Shown: in pieces, positions 11,145 through 21,435 of the stretch
Layout of the letters: each line of letters starts with the position of its first letter
How positions within the stretch are numbered: the stretch's first letter is position 1
Assembly: GCA_027605045.1 (NCBI GenBank)
Contig: JAQFWX010000007.1
Location: 1,116,001 to 1,180,000, forward strand
DNA length: 64,000 bases
Direction: 5' to 3'
From: Phallus indusiatus
Taxonomy: Eukaryota; Basidiomycota; Agaricomycetes; Phallales; Phallaceae
Program-made: the position numbers and the translations under genes
The notes under the pieces: model-generated
What the model saw: only the letters and a program-made list of their open reading frames with translations
What the model was told of the DNA's origin: nothing
The model's database searches: none

Positions 11145-11325
11145 GCGAAGCTGGAGAGCTGAACTGTGTGGAGCGTCCTATGTAAAGATCAGCCTAACTA
11201 GAGAGAGCTGAACTATGTGAACCGTCCCGGAGATCAGCCCTTTCTCCAGAGCCGAAACCAGAAAGCCGGAGAAGACTGAACTGCGCGGACCCTCCCGGAT
11301 ATCACATCCTTCTCCAGAGCCTAGA
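11145..11325. repeat. Three subterminal repeats at the right transposon end
   Basis: Three diverged units of about 55-65 bp share words such as GAGCTGAACTRTGTG and CCGTCCCGGAGATCAG, and two share CTTTCTCCAGAGCC-like ends. They lie directly inside the right inverted repeat. They differ in sequence from the left-end minisatellite, so the two ends are asymmetric. Confidence 0.65.
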
Positions 11326-11341
11326 CCAGATCACTGATGCT
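11326..11341. repeat. Right terminal inverted repeat and CT target duplication
   Basis: CCAGATCACTGATG at 11,326-11,339 is the exact complement of the left end, followed by CT. The flank then reads CGACCATTTATACGATG, matching the CGAGCTTTTATACGATG seen in the empty paralogue near 51,830. Confidence 0.9.
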
Positions 11342-11417
11342 CGACCATTTATACGATGTTTTCACGATCGAAGAAGTCAGACAGGACCGTCTCTACTTAT
11401 CTTCCTACAATTATATC

Positions 11418-12768
11418 ATGTTGCTTCCAGTACAGACAATACAAATTCTCCAGCTCGGTTACCCCCTCTTGTACAACATTGGTGATGGATCTTTTCTTAG
11501 TCTTATGCAGATGACTGACTTCCAGGTATTGCAGTCGCTGGCACCGCTCTGATTGTCTGGGATACCCTCTTGACCTTCGATGAAGAAGTAAACCTCATTT
11601 ACTAATGGTCATATCATGTACTGAATCTCAAATTAGAGAGTGTTTATTCGATTGTACGCAGCTTTCATTTGCTGATGTATTTAGCATATGTTGAGGGCTC
11701 CAGATCCAAGGCCAGTATTTTGGTGAAAGTACTATATTGTATGGCTCGGTACATTTCTCTTGCAATTTATATGTATGTTTTCCCGCGATCCGTTTCACAA
11801 CATTTAGTGACTCCCTTTCTTTCTTGAAATTTAAGTGTGGCAATAGTTTTTTTTGTTGGAGAACATGAGCAACTCCGCTTCTGTTCGAAAATAATGTGGC
11901 TCATCAATTTTCCTGGCAAAATTATGGTAGCCTGCTCAAACATATTACTCATACAGCGAGGTATGTGATGCGCTAGAGATTAGGGAAAACCTCAAAAATA
12001 ATGGTACTTAGTATATGCATTTTGTGGCCGTTCAAAACCATTACTCTGGTTCCTCTCTTTGACGTCCTTATTGATTGAAACTTCGACGATGGTTATCCTG
12101 TCCCTGGAAATACCCAAATATTGGTCTGTTGACTTACAGGAGAATCTTCCTGCACCTTTCGGAAACTGCGTCATCGTGCACTATTCCAAAAACCAATCGT
12201 TAATATTGTGAGAAACTTAAAATTACCAGAGTTGAAAGATCCCTGACAGCAAGTATCCGAAGTTTGGTCGGGCTGGGATTTCAGATTATTGCTTTTGCGT
12301 GCATTATTATACGAGTTGCCTCGTTACAGTTCACGTCATGGAAATCAGGTGTTCGTGTGCCTTTGCTATACATGGAGTTCTTGAGGGATGGGATATGGGT
12401 ATTCATGTTTCTGTCTTGTAAGTTAATTTGAACTTGCTTTCCACCATTGTAACTGAAAAGGCTTAATTAGTGCTTTACTTACTCTCTGGCATTTATCTCC
12501 ATACTGGGAGTCCTATCGGCCTATCATTTTCTGCGTCAGTTTTTTTAAGGAACCTTTTGACATGCTATTTATTGACCAAATGAGTTAAGATGGTCATATG
12601 TCATCCTTAGTATCTGTGTAGGTCTTGCGATTAAGGCATAGTATAAACGCCGTTTTTTACAGATCACTGATACTATTGCAGTGCACGCGTCTGATATTGA
12701 ATCTAAATTACTCGGTTAACAGGGACCGTGATTTTGGCATACTCGACACGTCATTAAACAGCTACTGA
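11418..12768 (+). CDS. DUF6533-type membrane protein with a transposon in its promoter
   Basis: Starts MLLPVQTIQILQLGYPLLYN and follows the ten-exon plan of the 1481 copy. Readable blocks include IVFFVGEHEQLRFCSKIMW, ACSNILLIQRG, the exon with YAFCGRSKPLLWFLSLTSL, LGFQIIAFACIIIRVAS, LRDGIWVFMFLS and the last exon opening with TRLILNLNYSVNRDRDFGI, with TGA at 12,766-12,768. One exon at first seems to carry a 1-nt deletion, but using the AG directly before TTTGG restores the frame, so no lesion remains. The transposon ends only 77 bp upstream of the ATG, leaving a short leader with a TTTATACG box. Expression is therefore likely altered or lost. Closest relative is the copy at 16,747. Confidence 0.8.
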
Positions 12769-13678
12769 ACCTACAAGCTATTTCGCTGTATCAACATGTT
12801 TTTATAAACCAAACGAATAGACCGCTCAGAGATTGAATGTCGCAGAGAATAGCATTTTTTTCATCATTACAAAATCTTGTGATATCAACTTTTAATAGCG
12901 CTGAGGCTTCTGGACCCTGGTGCGAAATCCATGTTATGAACTGAGTTTCAGGCTCATCTCAAGTTCGTCTATGGCTGTCGGTACTGTTCTCACCGGTACT
13001 CAAGATCATATTCTTTCAATTGATTGAAATCGTCGAACTGGGTCGACTTGTAAAGTCTTCGTTATTATTCAATTCCAAAAGTAACTGGATATCATAAATG
13101 AGCTTGAAAGCGTGGACAGGATTAGCATGTTAACCTAAATTAAGAGCCTGGATGTTACACATATGTACCCAATCCTTAGTGACTTGAGGCTAGGTCAGAC
13201 GGTCCGACTCAGACCTAGTTCGTAATCAATGCAAAATATAAAGAGCTATCTGTTTTAGATCATTTCGCTCCGAACTTGAACATCCTAGCCCAGGACGAAT
13301 AGCATGCAAATACATGATTGAAACGACATTTCAACTCAGAGAATATCGATAGAACTGTCGGACCACAAATATGACAGATTATAAGAAGAACTATAATTAG
13401 TTTTCGTTGTACTTCAAGTTATCAAGCATGTTAAATATATTTACGTTCTTTGTTAGATCTTAATATATCATGGCTGATGGCCACCGTGGTCTAAAAAGTT
13501 CCAATTAAGGATATTCAGAAGCACTTTGCGCCCAATATACTTGCAAAGTCAGTTGAGAGAAAATATTGAATCTCAACTGAGCCATATTCGTTGACAATCT
13601 TCGACGCTTTTTGTGCTCATATCATATATAAATATTCAATAAACCGACACCTTTGCATGACTGTTCGTTCATGTACGG
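12769..13678 (+). repeat. 3' flank shared almost base for base with 18,097-19,020
   Basis: About 0.9 kb without a gene. It is colinear with the region after the 16,747 copy, with small indels; examples of shared words are AACTGAGTTTCAGGCTCATC and GGCCACCGTGGTC. The match ends at TTCGTTCATGTAC (about 13,678). Beyond this point this copy runs into a PP2C pseudogene, whereas the other runs into the start of the next DUF6533 gene. Confidence 0.8.
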
Positions 13679-13683
13679 TCTAA

Positions 13684-14743
13684 TCAATCCATGACAACGA
13701 GAGACACAATCATCTTCCCCACCTCCTCGTCAGGTAGTCCTCGCCCCGTAAGCGATGACTGCAATCCGTCGGAAGCGAAAACAAGAACGTCTCCTTTCTG
13801 AATAGAGAAACGCGTGACGGAAGGTGTTGAGGAGATATAAGGAGGTGTGTGATTTTTTCCGTTCATTTATCGACAAATGTGTGATGAATCGGAGTGCCCC
13901 ACATCCTGCTTAATACCTTAGCAAGATCAATAGGTACTTTGAGAAGGGCATTCCCAAGAGCTATAAATGAAATATGAATACAAGCCCGCCCAATGTATCT
14001 CACGTGCTTACCCCGCGTAACTCCTAGATGCCCTTTGATTCGGTGGTATTTGATCAGATCATGTTCAGAAGGATGTTCTTTCTGAACGCGTTGAACTTCA
14101 GCCTCGTTGTGTAGGTTGTGCAAGCCGTTCAGAGGGATGACAGTTATGTCATTGTTCGTGATACGACCGAGATCTACCAACTACATTATTACTTCTGGTG
14201 TCTGTTTTAAATGTAGAAAAAGGACTCACATCCTTTGGAGTCGCCAAGGGAAGCGACCCACATACGCTGTTCACAAACATCAGACCCTTTTGACATAATG
14301 ACGGCGATTAGAGCAGTCGACCCAGTGCAGGAACGGCTCATGACCGGATAAGGGTCATTTTCGCCCATCACCCCCATATTCAGATATTGTCGAGAGTGCT
14401 GAAATTCTGAGCGATTTCAGCAGAAACTCGCTCGTCAACAAATTTTAATAAATATTTAGACGCGTAGTCTGATGTTGCGATGTGATAATGACCTAAAAAC
14501 ACGCTTTGATCTGTGTGATGAATCAATTTGCGTACCGTCGAAAACGCCGACGATCAATCCATAATGAGTGTGTAACACGGCTGTTCTATCCTCATTTTGG
14601 TATTTATACACTTGGAAGGATGCTTGATGAATTTTGAAGCTAGGGTCCAAGAGGTCTATGGATTTATGGCTTTTGGAGGCAAACTGCTTGTTCATAGCAT
14701 CCCTCGTGTGGCGAGCTTCGCCAGTAGAACAGATGTTCGACAT
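13684..14743 (-). pseudogene. PP2C-type protein phosphatase pseudogene
   Basis: A damaged copy of the intact phosphatase at 23,058-24,469. Exon 1 (MSNICSTGEARHTRDAMNK up to GVFDG) and the exon containing VDLGRITNNDITVIPLNG are preserved, as is the block around DVLVFASDGLQSSL. An internal deletion of about 130 bp removes the part of exon 2 between the region near 14,400 and the DPYPVMRRSC block. The 3' end is cut at about 13,684, exactly where the DUF6533 3' flank begins, so the last roughly 85 codons including the final metal-binding RDD segment are missing. Loss of that part makes an active enzyme unlikely. Confidence 0.85.
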
Positions 14744-15110
14744 TGCAGCTGAATTAAGATTCTCAAGTTTGCTGGTGTATGAAGAGATTAGAGTGAGAGT
14801 AATCGATAATCGATAAGCATCAAGGAATGGTGGACAAACAAGCCATCTGATTACGGGCATTCCCCAGTGAACAGGGCTTAATCCCTCAACCGGTTCGGTG
14901 AAAGCCATAAACATTGATCGCCAGGAACGGTGTATTGCTTTTGTTGATATTACTAGCCACGAGTGCGTCACCCAGAGAACAATGAACTGATTGCGTTCGG
15001 AAAACCGGGCTAATAAGTCCCATGCAGGGCACACACTGGACAAGAAGCAGCCATACCCTGGTGAAGTTCCTGAGGAAATGTGTTAATTCATTGTCCCTCT
15101 CAATCACCCA
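14744..15110 (-). other. 5' flank of the PP2C pseudogene
   Basis: Weakly similar to 24,480-24,700 upstream of the intact phosphatase (shared GGTGGACAAA and GGGCTTMA words). ORFs reading here do not resemble known proteins and are not supported. Confidence 0.4.
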
Positions 15111-16439
15111 TGATGAAGGACGTTGGGCGCTTTTGAATGATAAGTGGCGCGTAAGGAAATGGCGTCGAGTTAAAAGAACGGATTAGGAGGATGGTGAAGA
15201 ACACCGTGAAGAAGCCGGCGGCGAGATAAGATTTACATATACGAGGGGCCAAACAGTCCAATGCCTTGGCTGGTGAATCCGCTTGGAATCCGCTTTCAAT
15301 AAAATGCTTTTTAAAGGTTGACAGAATATTGTCTTCCGCGAATCATGCGCAGACGTTAGTGAAAATCCGCAACTGAGTCTAATTGAAAAGATTTATCAGG
15401 AGAAATTGGGAATGAATTGATACGCACCAATGAGAAGCATTGTTATAATTGGCGTAACAGCTAAATTTATGTAGAACTCAACGAGCAATGCTTTCTGGTC
15501 CTGATTCAGATATCACCTAAGAATCAATCATGTGAATAAATTTTGACTGGTTATGTAAGCCGAAACCAAGCTCCAAATTCTAGAATTTCTAGTAGTAATG
15601 GGTGAAATAACGTTCTTCATGATATGGTACGAATTAAGTATATTATGTGTTGTTTCAAACGACCTAAGAAGGCAGCGACAGTCATTGTGTAGTAAGCAGT
15701 AAGACCCTTATCAGGGGCAGCTCATTAATGTGGGACAATGAAACAAGGAATGCCAGGATGAAATCTCAGAGGAGAAATCATGCTACCGTCCTCGCGACCA
15801 TTGACTATATAGGTCGTTGAGCACTGCACTTGAATCGTATACGGGAAGATTAAGGAAATAGAGCGTGGAAAAAGACGACGCAAAGAGATACAAAGCCATC
15901 GGCAGCAGAAGAGGGACAAGAACTTTACTTAAATTAGTATGTGATAAGACTAAGATTTTGAAATGCGGACGCGAGACCCTTCGGTTTACGGACAAATTGT
16001 CTTCAGAGGCCTAAGCATTTTGAATTGTCTAGATGAAGATTATGGCAAACCATCCTAAAAAAAAACCGGGATGAATAATATTCTGATAGGAGCTGGAGAA
16101 GAAAGCATGGCGAGGTAAAGGATAATATATTTCTATACAGATAGTAATCGTGTTGTATTTAATTTGTTCAATGAATTAACTTATAATTATTTCGTCTTTG
16201 TGTGATGCTTAAGATGATTACAAACGATTGCTTTTGTCCAGTAAGGACATTTTCACTAACTCTGTTATACATATATCCCATTGTCTTCATGGTACTACGT
16301 TGCTCTACATACGCCAACATTTCCTTGCACTGGCTACAATTATAATGGGGTACATGGTAACAGGCGTACACGGCCTACATGGCCTACATCGGACAATATA
16401 GCCAGTTTTTGCCATGACTTTTTTTCCTGACGGATATAC
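15111..16439. other. Unassigned intergenic region
   Basis: About 1.3 kb without recognisable genes. The minus-strand ORFs at 15,725-15,995 encode hydrophobic peptides but show no family signature and no conserved splice pattern. A purine-rich stretch around 15,840-15,920 is compositionally like the LTR-like region at 20,760-20,900, but I cannot align them. No array flank was recognised here. Confidence 0.4.
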
Positions 16440-16746
16440 ATAGAAGATATTGTTCACCTATGATATCTCTGACGACGCAACATCCTTTGGCTATTTGAAC
16501 TCCAGGGTTGTCTTGTTCCTGCCAGACACTGAGATATATCCCAATCTTTTGATAATTTCGCGAAGTCTGAGACTGATCTTCGTTGGTACGGAGACACAGA
16601 TGATAAGAGCAGTTGAGGAGTAATTGTTCTATGCGGCAAAGGGAGCCAGCACCAGGAGCCCTCGAGCTTTTAAATGATGCTTTTAAAATTGAACAAGTGA
16701 AACAGGACCATCTCTGCTCATCTTCCTACCAAAAAATCATAATATC
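16440..16746 (+). promoter_or_regulatory. 5' flank and leader of the DUF6533 copy at 16,747 (empty transposon site)
   Basis: Colinear with 3,678-3,922 plus 11,340-11,417. It carries GATAAGAGCAGTTGAGGAG, the uninterrupted GCCCTCGAG at about 16,657-16,665, and a conserved leader (GAACAAGTGAAACAGGACCA, then TGCTCATCTTCCTACC) that recurs before other copies. The conservation suggests the leader matters for expression or start choice. Confidence 0.65.
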
Positions 16747-18096
16747 ATGTCGCTTCCAGCACAGATAGTACAAACCTTCCAGCTTGGTTACTCACTCTTG
16801 AAAAACATCGGTGATGGATTTTTTCGAGTTTTATGCAGATGACTGACTTCCAAGTACTGCAGTTGCTTGCACCACTCTGATTGTCTGGGATACCCTTTTG
16901 ACTTTCAATGAAGAAGTAAGCCTCATTTACTATGAACATATTACGTTCTGAATTTCAAAATAGAGAGTATTTATTCGATTGTACGCAATTCTCATTGATC
17001 CTGAGGAATTTAGCGTATGTTGAAGGCTCCAGATCCAAGGCCAGTACTTGGGTGAAAGTACTGTATTGTATGTCTCGATACATTGCTCTTGCACTTCATA
17101 TGTATGTTTTCCGCGACCCGTTTTACAACATTTAGTGACTTCCTTTCTTTCTTGAAATCTTAGTGTGGCAATGTTTTTTTTTGTTGTAAATCATGAACAA
17201 CTCCGCTTCTGTTCGAAAATCATGTGGCCCGTCATTTTTGCTGGTATAGCTATAATAGCGTGCTCAAACATATTACTCATACAACGAGGTACGTGATGGT
17301 TAAGAGATTAGGGAAAACCTCAAAATTAATAGTACTTAGTATATGCATTCTGTGGCCGTTCAAAACTATTACTCTGGGCTCTCTCTTTCTTATTCTTATT
17401 GATTCAAACTTCGACGGTGGTTATCCTGTCCCTGGAAGTACTACCCGAATTTGTGGTTGTTGACTTGCAAGGAAACCTTCCTGCACTTTTCGGAAACTGC
17501 GTCATCGTGCACTATTCCAGAACCCTTTCATCAGTCTTGTGAGAAACTTATAATTAACCGTAATAAATACCTGACAACAAGTGCTCAAAAGTTTCCTCGG
17601 GCTGGGATTCCATATTGTTGCCTTCGCTTGCATTATTATACGAGTTGCATCATTACGGTTCGAGGCATGGAAAACAGGTGTTCGTATGCCTCCGCTATAC
17701 CTGGATTTTTTGAGGGATGGGATATGGGTATTCATGTTTATATTTTGTAAGTTAATTCGAACTTGCTTTTCACCATCATAGCTGAGAAGGCTTAATTAGT
17801 GGTTTCCTTACTCTCTGCTGTCTATATCCATGCTGGGAGCCTAATTGGCCTATCTTTTGCTGCGTGAGTTTAAAATAAAAAAACCTTTGGATATGCTATT
17901 TATTGACCAGATGAGTTTAGATGGACATTTGTTATTTCCAGTATCTGTGTAAGTCTTACGATTAAGGCATATAAATACCGTTGTCTACAGATCACTGATA
18001 CTATTGCAGTGCACACGTCTGATATTAAATCTAAATCACACGGTTAACAGGGATCGTGATTTTGGCATACATGACTTGTCATTAAACAGCTACTGA
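16747..18096 (+). CDS. DUF6533-type membrane protein
   Basis: Starts MSLPAQIVQTFQLGYSLLKN; ten exons by alignment, ending TGA at 18,094-18,096. Distinctive residues are the VVNHEQLRFCSKIMWPVIFAG loop-helix, VVVDLQGNLPALFGNCVIVH, and LRFEAWKTGVRMPPLYLDFL before the LRDGIWVFMFIF segment, a wording shared with the minus-strand copies at 36.6 and 44.2 kb. The last exon gives TRLILNLNHTVNRDRDFGI. No stop or frameshift was found after splicing. Its neighbour downstream is the more diverged copy at 19,024. Confidence 0.82.
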
Positions 18097-19020
18097 ACCT
18101 GCAAGCTATTTTGCTGTATCAACATGTTTTTATAAACCAAACGATTAGACCGCTCAAAGATTGAATATCACAGAGAATAGCATTTTATTCATCATTAAAA
18201 AATTTTGTGATATCAAATTTTAACAATGCTGAGGCTTCTGGTGAGAAATCCATGTTATGAACTGAGTTTCAGGCTCATCTCAAGTTCGTCGATGGCTGTC
18301 GGTACTGTTCTCACCGGTACTCGGGATCAAATTTTTTCAATTGATTGAAATCGTTGAACTGAGTCGACTTGCAGAGTCTTCGTTAACGTTTACATGTTAA
18401 TTCCAAAAGTAATTGGATATCATAAATGTGTTTGAAAGTGTGAGCGGGACCGGCATGTCAACTTAAGAACCTGGATGTTACACTAATAGTCAATCCTTAT
18501 CGATTTGAGGCTGGTTCATAATCAGTGTCTTGGGGTACTGCATTGAAGCCGCCGGAGGACCTGCCGCACTTTGCATGCCACTAAAGTGTAAAGGGCTATC
18601 TGTTTTAGATTATTTCGCTCTGAACTTGAATACCTTAGCCCAGGACGAATAACATGCAAATATGTACATGATTGAATTGACAATTCAACTCAGAGAATGT
18701 GGATAGGACTGTCGGACCACATAAATCTGACGGATAGGAAGAACTATAAATAGTTTTCGTTGTACTTCAAGTTGTCAAGCATGTTCAATATATTTGCGTT
18801 CTTCGTTAGATCTCAATATATCATGACTGATGGCCACCGTGGTCCAAAAAGTTCCAATTAAGGATATTCAGAAGCACTTTACGCCCAATATACTTGCGAA
18901 ATCAGTTGAGAGAAAATGTTGAATCTCAACTGAACCAGATTCGTTGACATCTTCGACGCTTTTCGTGCTCCTATATAAATATTCAATAAACCGACACCTT
19001 TGCGTGACTGTTCGTTCATG
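18097..19020 (+). repeat. 3' flank shared with 12,769-13,678
   Basis: Second copy of the 0.9 kb block. It ends at TTCGTTCATGTAC, immediately before the ATG at 19,024, so part of it also serves as the upstream region of the next gene. Confidence 0.8.
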
Positions 19021-19023
19021 TAC

Positions 19024-20338
19024 ATGTCAATGGATTTGGAGTCACTGCAGCAAATTGTGCCGGAAATCTCACTCACTTATCCATATTTATACAATCTTGG
19101 TAAAAGGCTGATGTTCTTGTTCCACGTACAAAGCGATTGACAAGTGTGCAGTTGCAAGCACGGCCCTCGTTGTTTGGGATACATTCTTAACCTTTGATGA
19201 AGAAGTAAGCCTCTGTAATATGTAATTTATCACATACTGACTTTCGAAATAGGTAGGGTTCATCTGGTCGTGAGTGGTTTTATTCGTCCTTAATCCTAGA
19301 ATTCAACATCGCAGATCTGGCTTTACATTAGTCAAAGCCTTATATCTCATCGTCAGATATCTCCCACTTGTAATCCACAGGTACGATCATTTAGCCACCT
19401 TATAAATGTCTAATATTTCGGAAGTGGTGTGATTTTCACGTTCTTTGGAGGTTTTCCGGGGACGCACTTTTGCTTAGAAGTTATGTGGCTCATAAACGTT
19501 CTAGCCGCAGTTACAATGGCATGTTCGAATATATTGCTTATTCAACGAGGTATCTATTTTCAGATTTTGAGTTCAAAATGTCTGAATGGCGGTAAATTCA
19601 GTATACGCATTTTACGGACGCTCAAAGTTCCTGCTGTGGTTTCTTTGTGTACTGGTCGTACTGATTGAAACTTCGGCGATAGTCGTTTTGGCTTTGGGTG
19701 TACCTAGATATATTGTTGGCTCGGAGCAAAACATTCCTCCTCCCTTGGGCCGTTGTGTTGTCAAACATTATTCGGGAATTTTATCATTCGTTTCGTAAGT
19801 GACTCAAATTCGACAGGTTCTGTTGATTTGTAGCAAATGCGCGAAAAGGTTCCTACAGTTGATATTCCAAAGCATTGCATTTGTTTGCATCGTTGCGCGA
19901 TTTGTCAAACTGCAGCGTACAGCATGGAAAATAGGCCTAGGTGTTCCGAATTCCCCACTTTACACTATCTTTATGAGGGACGGGATATGGGTGTTTATAC
20001 TTTTGTCTTGTAAGCCCAAATTCAGTTTAATTTCGTCTCATTCCTGAAGAAATATTATCTTAAGTAACGTTCTTGCTTTCTGGGATTTACATGCATACAT
20101 TCACTATCCCGGGCCCGTCCTTTGCTCTGTATGTGCGATTGAAATGTCATTCGTCATTTGTAGACTGAACACATATGTTCAGATGGACATGTGTCTCTTC
20201 TAGCATTTGCGTAAGTGTTATGATGTCCCATGTTCTCAACTGCCACCTATGCTATCACAGTCCACGCGCTTGATATTGAACCTGAATTACTTGGCGAATG
20301 GGGATAAGGATCCTCGTGTTTCTTCCGGGTCTGTTTGA
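19024..20338 (+). CDS. DUF6533-type membrane protein, moderately diverged
   Basis: Starts MSMDLESLQQIVPEISLTY and continues with VASTALVVWDTFLTFDEE, VGFIW, then SGFTLVKALYLIVRYLPLV, giving the DUF6533 domain. Later blocks are MWLINVLAAVTMACSNILL, FYGRSKFLLWFLCVLVVLI, GVPNSPLYTIFMRDGIWVF and the end STRLILNLNYLANGDKDPR, with TGA at 20,336-20,338. The microexon is VGFIW, followed by an intron that ends before ATCTGGC. The N-terminus differs from the MSLP type, and this group (with 21,436, 25,796 and 28,868) is clearly older than the rest. It appears intact. Confidence 0.8.
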
Positions 20339-20618
20339 ATGTGGCCAAACAAGTTGTTTTCTATAATGGGTGCATGAATAAACACATTGAAGTTGCAATA
20401 AACAGTCGAATGAAAAGACTCAGATTGAAGTAGAGATCATATCATACTACCAGCCAGCTTGAGTTCAACTTTCAATTTATATTATTAGATCATATGAAAT
20501 CCTACTATCACTGGCATGGATCTCTATCGCCAATAAAATAATTTGAGAAGAGTCCAAGAACGCCTCATGAGTAAGTTTGTATAAATTTGCTATACACCTG
20601 ACGGCCATTTTCTAGCGT
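20339..20618. other. Intergenic, no gene seen
   Basis: AT-rich spacer after the 19,024 copy. Nothing recognised. Confidence 0.4.
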
Positions 20619-21259
20619 TGTGAGGAACATGGTACTGCTATCGTAAGTCGGCCAGCTCCACTATGGATAGACGACGCCAGAGTACGGATAAAACTCTGAG
20701 TGAATCGACCGTGGGTGTGAGATCTCAGCTGAAGGATGAGGGAAATATGATGACCTATATAATAATAGAAAGTGAGTGGATTAGATACACATATATTAGA
20801 GATCAAAGAAAGAATGCAGGATAAGAAAGGAGGGAAATGGGAAGGAAGGAAGATAAGCAAGAAAAAGCGTCCGTAGAACAAACGAAGACGTGGACGCGGA
20901 CAAAGGATGAAGAAAGAATAGCGTCGACGAGCGCTACGTGACGCTTAGCTCTGTACTATATATAGACTGTACGCTTCCAGTTCCTTTATGCCCGACCGAC
21001 TCTGACAGAAATCACATATTTCTAAGTATAAGTATAAATATGTAACTTATTACAATGTTGATAGCTTCGATTGATGGGTCGCGAACAGTCGGTTGGTAGG
21101 TTCGGACTGTTCGGTAGGTTCTAAGGCTAGTATACACTGGCAGTGGAGTCTTACCCCCAATGGCATCACAACCATCTCCCAGCGCTACCAGCGCACAGAC
21201 ATCGCCGACAGATGAAGTTTTTCAAACTATTGGAGAAGCCAGTAAAAATTGTTCCTGAT
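20619..21259 (+). mobile_element. Probable truncated LTR retrotransposon 5' end (copia-like)
   Basis: A segment beginning TGTGAGGAAC (20,619) and ending TTATTACA (about 21,054) has TG..CA borders, a TATATATAG box near 20,960 and AT-rich TATAAATATGTAAC at its end, as basidiomycete copia LTRs often do. After a gap it is followed at 21,160 by ATG GCA TCA CAA and a short Ser/Thr/Pro-rich reading frame (MASQPSPSATSAQTSPTDE) that stops after about 30 codons, resembling the start of a gag. No 3' LTR or pol domain is present and I found no 5-bp duplication. The interpretation is tentative. Confidence 0.35.
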
Positions 21260-21435
21260 CAATGTTTCACTGTTAAGTAAGCTACTTTCATATTTGATGG
21301 ACGCAGGTGCTTCAAAACCGCATATTGTTGATGTATGGACGATGTACGCTGCTCAACTGAGATGTCCTGTTCCTATCTGTAGCGTTACATAAAGTAGATG
21401 AACTGCCAGTTCACTCGCCGCAAATTGACATTACA

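Larger units (their letters stand above)
3923..11339 (-). mobile_element. Complete Plavaka-type DNA transposon, 7,417 bp
   Basis: The ends are perfect 14-bp inverted repeats, CATCAGTGATCTGG at 3923-3936 and its complement at 11,326-11,339. They are flanked by the dinucleotide CT at 3921-3922 and 11,340-11,341. Paralogous DUF6533 flanks at about 16,660 and about 51,850 carry the uninterrupted target GCCCTCGAG, so the insertion, ends and 2-bp target duplication are all visible. Inside are a transposase gene and a DUF6532-like gene on the minus strand, and a divergent gene on the plus strand. A minisatellite lies near the left end and three subterminal repeats near the right end. All three genes read open after intron removal, so the element may be recent and autonomous. 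Strand is given as that of the transposase. Confidence 0.9.

Noticed and set aside
12240..12300. Apparent 1-nt deletion (frameshift) in the 11,418 copy
   Set aside because: The acceptor lies directly before TTTGG in this copy and before TTTCC in the 1,481 copy; with that acceptor the frame LGFQIIAF is preserved.
20612..20881. Minus-strand hydrophobic ORF of 89 codons
   Set aside because: Lies in the purine-rich LTR-like segment, whose complement naturally encodes Phe, Ser and Leu; no domain signature.
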